Source: Thunnus maccoyii (taxonomy: Eukaryota > Chordata > Actinopteri > Scombriformes > Scombridae). From it: DNA of 64,000 bases. Position numbers and translations under genes: made by a program. The notes under the pieces were generated by a model. The model was not told where the DNA came from. It saw only the letters and a list, made by a program, of their open reading frames with translations, and searched no databases. Below, one piece after another: positions 22,073-33,169 of the stretch (its first letter is position 1; the number at the start of each line of letters is the position of its first letter). The stretch spans positions 10,356,490 through 10,420,489 of the forward strand of contig NC_056534.1 in the NCBI RefSeq assembly GCF_910596095.1. Direction: 5' to 3'.

Positions 22073-22739
22073 GTAATCTTGTTTCTAATGAATAATGTAG
22101 ATAATAAAAATTTAAAGGATCTTTTCACCCAAATTACACAAAAAAAGATGTGTATTTTTGTTTTGTTTTTTTTGTTTTTAGATTTAATTGCAAAAATGCA
22201 CAAAATAGATTTACATTTGGTTATACAGTATATGATAATATTCATACTTCTAGCATTCTTACAGTAAGAGAAAACAAAGAAAGAGATATAAATACTTGTA
22301 GAAGAGATACATACATACACATATATACAAAACAAATCAAAAAGGTTTCTTTGTCAAGGTTTTGAGATATCCTTGTGAAATTTTTGCTGCCTTACAGTTT
22401 AATTATTCAATTATTTACTTTTTTAAATTAGGTGAACAGACCATTTACAGTATTTTGTGTTTTACAATATTATTACAGATTTTTTTAATGTTATTTTGAG
22501 TTACGTGTACTACACAAATGATGATAAATAGCTGTGGCTGCAATCATCATTCCTTAGCATTCCTACTAAATGTGCACTTCTTGTTTTGACTTAACATCAT
22601 GTTCATTAACCCTCAATTTCAGCCAAATTATCATACTGCACATTGCTTGCTGTATCTCACCATACTATTACTCTGCTTACCATAGCATATACTAAAATGC
22701 CAGGGTTTCTGAAAATGTTCCAGAAACAGAGCCTTTTTA

Positions 22740-23821
22740 AAAAATATTCAAATTTATTTGTTTATCACCATATCATACACAATAGTTCAAAGTGCTTTAC
22801 ATTAAAAAAGAAACAGCAAAAATGTACAAATAGAAACATCATGCATACAAACAGATAAAATAACGTAAACATAAACATATATTCATTCAAACAAACATAC
22901 TGTACAAATATGGTGTGTTCATTTAAGAAAAGGAAGGTCTTTAATTTGCTTTTAAGAGAACACTATGTTGGAGCAAGTCTAAGTTCAGCAGGCAAACTGT
23001 TCCATTCTTTAGGTTCATAAATACTGAATGACATCTCACCAGACTTTGAATGTGCTCGAGGTACACAGAGGAGATTTCCACCTTGTGATCAAAGATCTGC
23101 TGGGGTTATAAACTTGCAGCATGTCTGAGATGTACTGTGGAGCCAGACCAACAAGTACTTTGTAAACCAAGGGGAGGATTTTGAATTGTATTGTGAAAAC
23201 AACAGGTAGTGAGTGAAGGCTCAGGAGGACTGGAGATATATGGTCCAATCTTTTTGTCTTGGTTAGAACTCGTGTGGCTGAGTTTTGAATAACTTGTAAT
23301 CTATGGATTTTTTTGTTTGGAAGACCCATAAACAGAGAGTTGCAATAATCCAGCCTGCTCATGACAAATGCATGCATGAGTTTCTCTGAGTCAGATTGAG
23401 AAAGAAAGCCTCTGATTCTGGAAATGTTTCTGAGTTGGAAAAAGGCAACCTTGGTGATGCTGTTAAAAGCTGAGTTCACTATCCATGGTTACTCCTAGGT
23501 TTTGAATCTGGTCACTTGTTTTTAGTGATCTGGACTCCAGATACAGACAAGTCATCTCTGGGCTTTAGCACTTATGGCCACACTCTCAGTTTTCTCCCTG
23601 TTCAGCTGAAGGAAGTTTGCTGCCATCCAGTGGTTGATTCCTTCCAAGCAGCTGACTATGGAGTTTAAGAGTTGGAAGTCATCAGAGAATAGTGAGACAA
23701 GAAGCTGCACCTCATCAGCATAATTATGGTAGTTGATGTTATGTTTGCTGATAATGTAACTAAGGGGAATCATATGTTGAATAGAAGAGGACCCAGGAGG
23801 GAGCCACACGGTACTCGGCAC
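22740..23821 (-). pseudogene. Decayed L2/Rex-like LINE reverse transcriptase (antisense)
   Basis: On the minus strand, about 23821-23552 encodes H-N-I-N-Y-H-N-Y-A-D-E-V-Q-L-L, a reverse-transcriptase core where the usual Y-A-D-D is Y-A-D-E, followed by I-N-H-W-M-A-A-N-F-L-Q-L-N. In another frame, about 23479-23036 encodes S-R-L-D-Y-C-N-S-L-F-M-G-L-P, the conserved region after the RT core. The 3' end on the + strand shows AAATTTATTTGTTTATCACC and AAAGTGCTTTACATTAAA, the usual terminus of such LINEs. The 5' part is missing. It sits between P2's untranslated exon and its first coding exon; P4's equivalent intron lacks it. Confidence 0.75.
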
Positions 23822-24278
23822 TCTAATTTATGGCTGTTGGAGTGGAAGTCCCCAAGTGTGACAATATGCAGATGAATAGAGAGGGATAGATGAATTACAG
23901 ACTTCTAGAGCATAACAGTGAAAGGAAAAGGCAGAGAAAATTAGTAATTGTAAAGTGCTGCTATTATGACACTTATTAGCTATCCAACACTTCAGCTTAT
24001 CATTTGTATTTTTGGTGTTACTGAGAAACCTTATAAGGTATCCTAGAAAACTAAATACACAACAGATTCAATACCATTAAACTGTGAACTGAAAGTTTTA
24101 TCCCCATACAGGATGATGAAAGTTCAAGTGGAAATAATCACAAAGCCTGTTTGCAGTTTTTGTAAACTTCATTAACTTCATTGACAGTTACATTACAGCT
24201 GAAATGATACTCAATGATTTCCTTTTCTACTCTCTCTGTTTTTCCCTGAACTATTTCAGTGTCTCCTTGACTCCAACC

Positions 24279-26129
24279 ATGCTCTCCTTTTCAACACTAC
24301 CTCCTCTCTGCCTGAGCCTCCTCCTCTTTCTCTCGTATCCCTCCTGTCAGGGAGGGATACCAAGTCTCTCCTGTCAGACTTGGAACAGCAGCCAGTGTAT
24401 GTCCGCTCCCTTTGTGCCAGGCCACAACCTGGTGGGAGGGGGCTTTGATGTGGTCACCCTGCAGCGAAAAGGAGCCTACATGGTTGACATGAAGACCTAC
24501 CTCTCTCCAAATGGAACTTGTACTCTCTGCTCCAACCCCCTTCAAGGCAACAAGCTGCAGAAAGTAATTTAAATCAGAAAAGCAGAAACACAGACTCACA
24601 TATTCGACAGCAATTTTAACACTTTGGCACACACATATTGTTAACATGGTAACTGAGGTGTTCTCACTTTCATTTTCAGCTGCCAGTCTCTGCAGTGGAC
24701 TGGCGCCCATTCAGCCGCTGCAATTTTCATCTGTATGGAAGTGAACACACATCCATCAGGTATTCTGTGATATAGAATCATAATCACTGATAGTGTTGTA
24801 GTCCAGTATCTCAAGACGGATCAGTCAATACTTCCTAACATCCACTGGTTTTTAGAAAATCTAAAAAGCAAGATAACTGAGCTTTGAAATAATTGGTCAA
24901 AAATGTTTAAATCTGATTTGAGAGTTAATTTCAATGTCTGGCATCCAAATTCTTAATGTTAGCAGCTATGGGACAAATTATCTTTATGCTGTCGTGACAA
25001 CTCAACTCAAAATCATTTAGCTCCAAACGTCAGCTCCCTGGTCATTGTTTATATTTCAGGCTCTGATTTTACATCACAACATCAAATGTTTTCTGTGTCA
25101 GCTCTAGGAAAGAGTGGTGAAAACTCACAGACACTGACTGAAATGTACTACAACATATAAAATCTTAAAAATGAGGGTCATTCCCCTTTCATTAGCATAT
25201 ATAATTCTGAGAATTATACACAGACTCACACAGCCGGTCTCTTTCTAATCTTTAATTGGCTCCATTAATTAAACTGATTGAAGTATCTAATAATTTCCTT
25301 TTATGTTGTCTGTTGGAGAAACTGCAAAATTTTGGAAATTAAACAGTTTTCATGGTGCGTATTTTATGTGCCCACAGCTCACTGCTTAAAACATACACCT
25401 ACCAGGACAGCGAGGACTGGAAGGTAGGAAACATTTCAAGGCTACTGTTGAGAGAAATGCACTGTACTATTATTAATTATACACAGTATGTATATATATT
25501 TTTAGCCGATATATTTTTAGTTAAGTTCACTAAAAGTGAGTTAAGTTAAGTTTTAGTGAACTTAATCTCACCTTTATGCTTATCCTACAGATCCAGGGCT
25601 TGCATAGTACCTCCCATAATTTATGTGAAAACAAGTATATTAATGTAGGGTTACTAGTTTTGAATGATCTGTCCCATTATATATAATATATATAATATTT
25701 TGTCCCACAAATTTCTTTTGTGTTGCTCAATGCACCGAAAATCTAAGTCTAAACAAGAGTAATATGCCCAATTACATTAGATATGAAAGCTCTGTTTTCA
25801 AAAAAACATCTGATGACCTACTTATTCAGACAGGCATTCAGTTCATGTAGAACACTTTATCTCTTTCTCCAACCATTTTACTACTTTTATTTCTCTGCCT
25901 TTTCATTGGATCTTTTATTCTGTTTTTATAAAATTTTAATATTTATTTTCACTTTTTTTATGTTTAATATATTGTATCCTCCTGCTTGCATCTGATTTTA
26001 TTTTAACCTGTTCTTATTGTTTCTTGTTGTACTCACTTACTATTGTGTTTTGTTTTAAGGCCATACTGTAAAGCAATTAGAGCCGCATGTTCTGTGTGAA
26101 AGGTGCTATACAAATAAAAGTTATCATCA

Positions 26130-26177
<48 letters not shown>

Positions 26178-28756
26178 TTATTAGTCTACAGTCATGCCAT
26201 CGGCTTTGTGAGGCTGTGATTAGGCACAGTGGTGCTAAATGGAGTTAAATGCAAACTTGAGCATGCTAACATGCTAACAAAGACAATGTTAATATGGTTA
26301 TGTCACACAAGTATAATGTTTACCATGATCATCATATTTGTTTATCACGTTAGCATGCAAACATTTGCTAATTGGCATTAGCACAAAGTACATCTGAAGC
26401 TGCTGGACATGTCAATAGTATTGCAGGTGTTTGCTGAACCAAAATATTGGAAAAATGCAAATGTTGACACGATGCTGCTATAAACTAAAGGTTTATGGAT
26501 CACCAAAGTGATTATAGTTCATCGTGAACATGAACATCTTTATCAAATTTCATGGTGATCCATCCAAACATTGTCAAGACATTTCACTCAAAACCACAAA
26601 TGTCAACATCATGGTGGCACTAGAGGAAAAGTCATCAAAGTCATTAGGATTCATCCTATGAGATGAAACCATGAATGTCTTTGCCAAACTTTATGGTCAA
26701 CCATCCAATAGTTATTAAGATATTTATGTCTGGACCAAAATGAAGGATTGACCAACTGACTGGCTTTGCCATCCCTGGAGCCACATTGCTAGTGTGGCTA
26801 AAAACTCAGCATCAAACACAGCATAGTACCCAGTGGAAAATGTTTACAATGAGGTCAGGTAATTATAAGACAAAGACATTGTTTTGGGAAAGGCATGTTA
26901 CTGTGGACTTTTTAAAAAGAAATCTTTTATTGCTTTGAGAACTTCTAAAAATAAGCTTTTCTGTGATTTGGCTGAATTGCATCATGGTTATTACAATGGG
27001 GCAATGAGCAGCTCATGATCTCTTTTCTATCAGTCTGGACTAGATTTGACGAAGTATGGCAGCCTGGATGTGGGGGGAACACGTTCCACTGCGTATAACT
27101 TTGCTACAGCCAGGAGCAAAGAGGACCGCTACAGCTTCAGCATACACAGGACCACATGTAGCCATTACAGGTAATGTATGAAGACCCCTGCATCCCCACA
27201 GAATGTCAGAGTTTTCAGCTATGTTTGCACACACAGGTAATTTACTATGTTGTCTTCTTGCATTTAGTTACAGTGTGTCAAGCAGACCACCCCTCAGCTC
27301 CGAGTTCCGCAATGATTTGGCGAGACTGCCCAATTACTACAACTCCTCAACCAGGGCCCAGTACAGTCGTCTCATAGGGATCTATGGAACACATTATATC
27401 AACCAGGTTAAAACACACACACCACTTATTTCACAGGAATAAATGACAAAATATGCTATATAAAATGATGCAATATTTTTTGTCTCAACAGCATTCTATT
27501 GTATGTAATTTCAGGTTTATCTGGGGGGGAGATTCAGGCGAGTCACAGCTACACGTACCTGTTTGTCCAGACTGAATGGCCTCTCCTCAAAACAGGTATG
27601 TGTATCACTCATCTATTGAAGGCAGTAAACGTACATACACTCTGTACCAAAAATAATATCTTACATCCCCTCCTGTCATATAGGCGCACAACTGCTTATC
27701 AGCTGGTCTCAATGTAGGCCTTGGGATCAAACTGCCTGTTAACCTGAGGTCCTGCAACACAATCCTACAGAACCAGGATGTCTCCACCTCATACAGTTCT
27801 GGTCTCCACCAACATTACACAGAGGTGTTGGGAGGCACCGGTTGGGTGGGTGAGTTTTCTCTCATCCGTAACGACTCCCTGGGCTACAAAAATTGGCTGA
27901 AAACCCTCAAAGACCGCCCTGATGTTGTCCGGTATTCCCTAAGACCAATGTACGAGCTGGTGCCATGCTGGACAAAAAGGAATGGACTGAAGGCTGCCAC
28001 AGAGCAGTACTTAGAAGACAACGCTATGCCTAACTCACCCAAAGAACCATATTGTGGGGGGGGCATTCCCAACCTGGCTCCCGACTGCTGTCCTCAACAG
28101 GCCTGGAAAGGAACACTGGTGGTGACCATCGTCCAAGCTTGGGGTCTGAAAGGAGATTATTGGGGCCAGACTGAGGGGTGCGTAGAGAGCAAGACAATAT
28201 CCAGAAGGAAGGCACAATAAACATGACGCATCAAACACAAATACTGATACAGTTGTTTGCTTTTCTATGTTTTTTCCAATTTGCAGGTATGCCACAATGC
28301 GGTACGGTTCCATCTACCACAAAACCCGTGTGATCGGGTCAAACTACCCTCGCTGGAATGCTCAATACAATCTGGGCAAGGTCAATACTAATCTTCTCTT
28401 TACAGTTAGTTAAAAAGTCCACATCTGAGAGAAAAAACATATCACTTCAATCCCTGTGTGATGTATCAAACTCAACAGTTCAGGGGTATGTAATATTTTT
28501 GAATATTATTTTGGTTTAACTTTTACTATCTTTTTTTTTTATAAAGGTGGACACACACTTGGGTCTGAGGATCGAGGTCTGGGATGAGGACTGGAGCTCG
28601 GACGACCTCCTGGGATCATGTGAGAGGGAGCTGAGCCAGGGGACACACAGATTCACCTGCTCAGCCAGTAGAGGTGGCGTCGAGATCCGGTACACTCTGA
28701 CCTGCGACCGTCACCTGACCGGAAACAGGTGTAACCAGTACAAACCAATTCCATAG
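24279..28756 (+). CDS. Perforin-1-like protein P2 (B type), complete, 521 aa
   Basis: Same family and role as P1. Coding exons: 24279-24563, 24680-24759, 25378-25423, 27034-27170, 27268-27406, 27515-27595, 27684-28177, 28287-28380, 28547-28756; all phases agree and the stop is TAG. The first exon is 15 bp longer than in the other copies because a short CTCCTGTCAG-containing stretch is repeated, changing the segment after the signal peptide. The conserved G-E-G-F-D-V is G-G-G-F-D-V. The MACPF signature Y-G-T-H-Y-x6-G-G is intact over the exon 5-6 junction. Near the end of exon 7 P2 reads V-P-C-W-T-K where P4 has V-P-N-G-T-K: a glycosylation site is lost and an extra Cys gained. It also reads C-G-G-G-I where P4 has C-G-W-R-I. 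The C2 loop [10 protein letters not shown] is complete. AATAAA lies at 29174-29179. The gene looks intact but carries more private changes than P4. Confidence 0.88.
25770..26178 (+). mobile_element. LINE 3' end with (ATT)n tail in the third intron of P2
   Basis: The frame [15 protein letters not shown] is the usual end of an L2-like ORF2. It is followed by an AT-rich 3' region, GTGTGAAAGGTGCTATACAA, and then (ATC)/(ATT)n at about 26125-26175. The P4 intron lacks it, passing from CTAAATCTAAACGAGACTAA almost directly to the next shared repeat. Confidence 0.65.
26190..26810 (+). repeat. 'GCTAACATGCTAAC' repeat in the third intron of P2
   Basis: It contains GCATGCTAACATGCTAACAA, TTTCATGGTGATCCATCCAA, ACCACAAATGTCAACATCAT and GAGCCACATTGCTAGTGTGG. 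A matching copy occupies the same intron of P4 (about 50390-50960), so it predates that duplication. A diverged copy lies at 6060-6480. Non-coding. Confidence 0.65.
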
Positions 28757-30771
28757 TGAGAAATGCATTGGGTGGCATATTCTATGCAAATCTTGCTGGT
28801 TTTCTTTAATCAAGTGTGATATCAGATATTTACATTATTTTCACAGGTTATAAGTAAACTATTCAGTTTCTTATTTTACATTAGAGGTATAAGTGCATTT
28901 ACATGTACATTAGAAGTGTTTGACTTATAAATGGATAATTAGCATTGTATGTGTTACTCAATTGAATGTATGAAACCATATAAAAAAGACAGTTTGGGAG
29001 GGATAATATTCCTTTGTATTCCTGTTTTAAATTTTGGTGCTGCGGTCACAATTAAATCACAGACTGTGCATTCGTTATATACAGTCAGTAACTGTTGATT
29101 ATTTTCTGAATTCATGTGTCAAAATTGTTGTGAGTACCATTAGAGATACATTTTTGTGTGACTTTCTCATGCTAATAAAGGCTGTCAAATCATGTAAACT
29201 GTTTCTTTAAAGCGCCACTAATCAACACTGGTGTCACTTTATAATAAGGGTTCAAAACACATGCCTCAGCAATGCATAACTATGACTTAATGCATGAAAA
29301 AAAGCAGGATGTGACATGAATTCAAGTTGTCACCATTAATAAATGAACAAGCCACTATGAGTTAATGTGATTAGATAACACTTATATCAATTAGTGGTTG
29401 TTAAATAATATTATTTCATATATCAAATTAGATTAAATTAGCTGGCATCCAATTGTAGAAAAGGGCATTTCATGATGACCTTCTGTTAAAGCACAACAAC
29501 CTGTTCTCAGAAAAATATGAAGCTGTTTTTATTAAATTTATATATTGCTTATTCATAACTAACAACTGGAACCAGTCTGAAGTGTCCGTTGTCCATCCTG
29601 GACCAGAACTAGGGTGGACAATGGACAATTACTCTTTGTTTTATCAGTACAGCTAATCTATAGTATGCATGTGTGATTATAAAAAGGAAATAATGCAGAG
29701 TATAAATGCAATCACTCACACTGCACCAACACTAAAATATACTGTCAATTATAAAGACACATCAGTGTAATTGTAACATGTATACCTACAGCCAGTTGAT
29801 AAGAAAATTACAGGGACATCTTCAAAAAAACATACAGTACTTCACTACAGATAAATGAAAAGCACACAAAGGGTGTATGATGGGGTCGTGACTAAATGAA
29901 CCTATGTGCAAATACTCAATACTGTAGATCATATATTTACATTGTGAATATTTAAAACCAAGGTAGTAGTCACAGAATCTGGTGATGGGGTTATCCTGTG
30001 ATTTACATTTAGATTGGCAATTACGGATTTATGGTTGTTGGTACTTATTCAGAGTTCAGTTGTGTCAAATCTGTAATGTCTACCATACCTTCTCATGCAA
30101 ATAAAGCATATGGAAACATGAGCTGTGTCTTCAAAACTTAAGGAAAGACAGATTTAGAACTGCAACGTGCAAAGCATCTAAAATTTGTACAGCTTGTAAC
30201 CTTACATAAAACAAAAAATGTTTATCCCGACTTTTCTCCAGAAACTTGAGACACCAAGATGGAAGGGGTGTTTCTATTATGTAAGTTGGTTCAGTCAGAG
30301 ACATGTCAAGGAATGACAGTTTATAGCAAATGGTTATACAGTTAGATTTTGAGAAAAGGCTTTGCTATTTGAAGGAGCTTTCAAAGAATCTGAGCAGCGA
30401 CAAGGATTCTGTTTATTAATCCCACTAAATGTTTCTGGACAGCAATAGAAATCTATGGCAGGAAAATATAGGATATAGCCATCATGCTTTGACAACTCAG
30501 GAAACACTAGACAGAATGATGAAGTCATTGTTGGTTTTCAAAAGGAAATATATAGAATATCACCAGCATTATCTTAACAACTTTGCTGAGCCACTGCATT
30601 TCTCCTTCTCTCCCTCTCAAATTTTGAAGGAACAACAAAAATCACTTACCAATTAAGGCTACAATTCTCACTAGACAGTACCTTTAACTGTCACTGTAAA
30701 TAATATCAGAAATACCACAAAAATATGTCTGCTGAGTGGATTAACTCTGCAGTTATGAACATTGCGGCCAA
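28757..30771. other. 3' flank of P2, no gene seen
   Basis: To about 29490 this aligns with the P4 3' flank (53666-54430), including the polyadenylation signal at 29174-29179. From about 29977 to 30417 it aligns instead with the flank of the broken B copy at 5245-5675. Bases 29490-29940 and 30425-30771 have no clear match. The region ends at the retroelement LTR. Confidence 0.55.
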
Positions 30772-31842
30772 TGTGGTGCCCACTAAAGTGTGATCACATT
30801 TTGGTAAACTAAATTGTTTGGTTTTAGTGTGTTTGAAAGAGGATATGCGTTTTATTTGTGTACTGTTTTTCATTTTCTTAAAAAAAAAAAAAAGCATAAT
30901 CTAGTTTAAATCAGAATAATTTGTGTGCTATAGCAGTTTTCTGACAATAGGTGGCAGTGTGGACCGCGGTTTGCCACAGTGACTGTAATAAGGTACATGC
31001 GCAGCTGTCTTCTCCTCACGACTGTGGACAATTCATCAGCGACAAGCCACGTCTCTGGCTCACGTTTCTGTCCTGTATTTCAGGTTAGTAATGTGTCAGA
31101 AACTTACAGAAATTGCTGTAGTTTGTCAACTAATGCTGAGAGGTCATTTCAGTTTAAGTATGAGAGTGAAACGGGCAGTGATAGAGTTTGTTTGTCTCCC
31201 TGCTACAAAAGTAGCAACCTCCAACAATAACAAAAAATGCGCCAGGCGCACACACGTCTTTTTGTTAGTTGACATGCTAATCCTGAAATGTTAGTTTGGG
31301 CCACATGTCTCCTCTGTTTTGGTTAATTTTATATACTGGTTGACTCCATAAATGATTTGTGACGTTTAAGATGTATAATAATTTTAAATTATGTTAAAAA
31401 TTGTGTTGGGAACAGTTTAAGTGTGTTAATTTGATTTTCAGGTGTTCAGTTATTAGCACTGAACATTATGTGTAAGCCTGCCTGATAGTTGGTAGTATCT
31501 GTGTGTCAGTGCATTTAAGATGCGACTATAGCCAAAACTTATTTGGCAGAATGAATGTAGAGATATGAAAGTAACACAGAGACAAAATGTGTGTGTATAG
31601 AGTTTGACATTTGAAAAATATGTCCAGACAAAATATGTCTAGTGAGACAATGATGTCCAGAAATAGTAAAGACTGGTTAAATGAAGGAAAGGGTAATGCA
31701 CACTACACTGAATGAGATGTGAATAAACACAACTGTGGACAATTCAACAGCGACAAGCCACGTTTCTCTATCTCACATTTCTGTCTTGTATTTCAGGATA
31801 CATATAACTGTTTATAGATGCTGCACCCCAGTACCTGTAACA
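30772..31842 (+). repeat. 5' LTR of the Gypsy-like element
   Basis: It begins near TGTGGTGCCCACTAAA and ends at GTACCTGTAACA, by comparison with the 3' copy. Inside, a block of about 65 bp (CTGTGGACAATTCATCAGCG ... TGTATTTCAGG) occurs twice, at about 31021-31084 and 31733-31798, so the LTR has an internal direct repeat. A poly-A run lies at 30881-30893. The exact left edge is uncertain by about 10 bp. Confidence 0.7.
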
Positions 31843-32973
31843 GAATACATCATCGAATACATCAACAGCTTCATGAACAATAAGCCCTTACTAGAGTCAG
31901 AGGATTTAGGTATGGCACACTTATTAGACTTGAAAGACGCAGTTGATACAGTCATTCTGGGTCATGTTTCTGATTCACAAGTGCACGTCACAGATGGTGT
32001 TGTATCAAATGATCCATGTCCAAACGTCAATGTTGAAGTAAGTCAAACTAATGTTGATGCTAACCCAGCTGTGGCTACAGGTAGTGAGGGTACTGAAGTT
32101 GGTACTCCTAGTGTAACTTGCAGTGCAGCCACTACAACTAGGGACACCTATGACACAGAGCTGCAGAGGACATTGACTAGTTATGAGGAGCTTAGCAAAA
32201 AAATCATGCAGTACATTCCCACACCCACTCCACAGTCTGCACCTCAGTCACCTGTGAAAATATAGTCTATGTTACAGAGTAGAAATGTAACAGACACCAA
32301 GTGTTTAAGTGAAAATACACCTGTGACACATGACAAAATGGTGTCTTAAGAGAGCTTTCGCACCCTCAACGCAGAGAATTTAAGATTCAGGGGGTCAGAT
32401 TGGAGACCAGGGGTCAGAAATCAGTTACAGTGGTGTTTGCTGGCAGATTGAAGAAGGCTTAAAGGAGCAGTTCAGTGATGCAGAGATTGCAAGAGCTGTC
32501 CTCAGAGTTATCAAACGTGGGAAGACATGTTGATGAATAAGGATCGAGGACATAAGTATGACGATGTCACTGATGAGGCAATCTTAAAACTGATGAAGAA
32601 AATAATGAGTGATGAAAGTGAAAGACAGTGGCGGACAGGTCCAGCCACCTGCCAAAAGCTCATAAATGCATACAGTGCTCAGCTTGAAGTTAACACTGCT
32701 CAGTGTCCTAGCGTTAAGGAGGAAAGTTTAGAGAATAAACCAAAGGCAGATATGATTCAGCGGTTAACAGGGAAAGTTAAAAAATTTACAAGTCTTGTTG
32801 AACTCATGCAACAGTCCATATAAACACAAAAGCCAGAACAGATCAGCCACTCCTGGGTCAGTGTAGGAGAGAGAAATTGCACGGCTGTGATAAGTGTGTT
32901 GAACAGAATTGTCATGATTGTACTCACTGTTTCCACTGTGGTGAAGAGGGCCACAGAGCAGTGGGCTGTCTGA
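31843..32973 (+). pseudogene. Gag-like region with CCHC zinc knuckle (broken)
   Basis: An open stretch from the LTR to 32265 includes A-H-L-L-D-L-K-D-A-V-D-T-V and is Thr/Pro-rich at its end; a second runs from 32527 to 32823. A third frame has the nucleocapsid-type knuckle C-F-H-C-G-E-E-G-H-R-A-V-G-C (about 32928-32969; C-x2-C-x4-H-x4-C) preceded by more Cys/His. The pieces lie in different frames separated by stops, so no full Gag is encoded. Confidence 0.7.
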
Positions 32974-33169
32974 TGAAACCGACATGTCAGGGAAACTGGA
33001 GCCGGTTCCTGTCGAGGGACAAACAGTGACCAGCTACTGTCCCAGCCTAGCACATGTCATACTGCTCAGCCAGACAAAGAAAGAATCACAAAGTCTAACA
33101 CTCAAACAGAAAACAAAGTAACAGAAAACCAGGGACAGAAACAACCAGACAAAACAACCAATGGACTCA

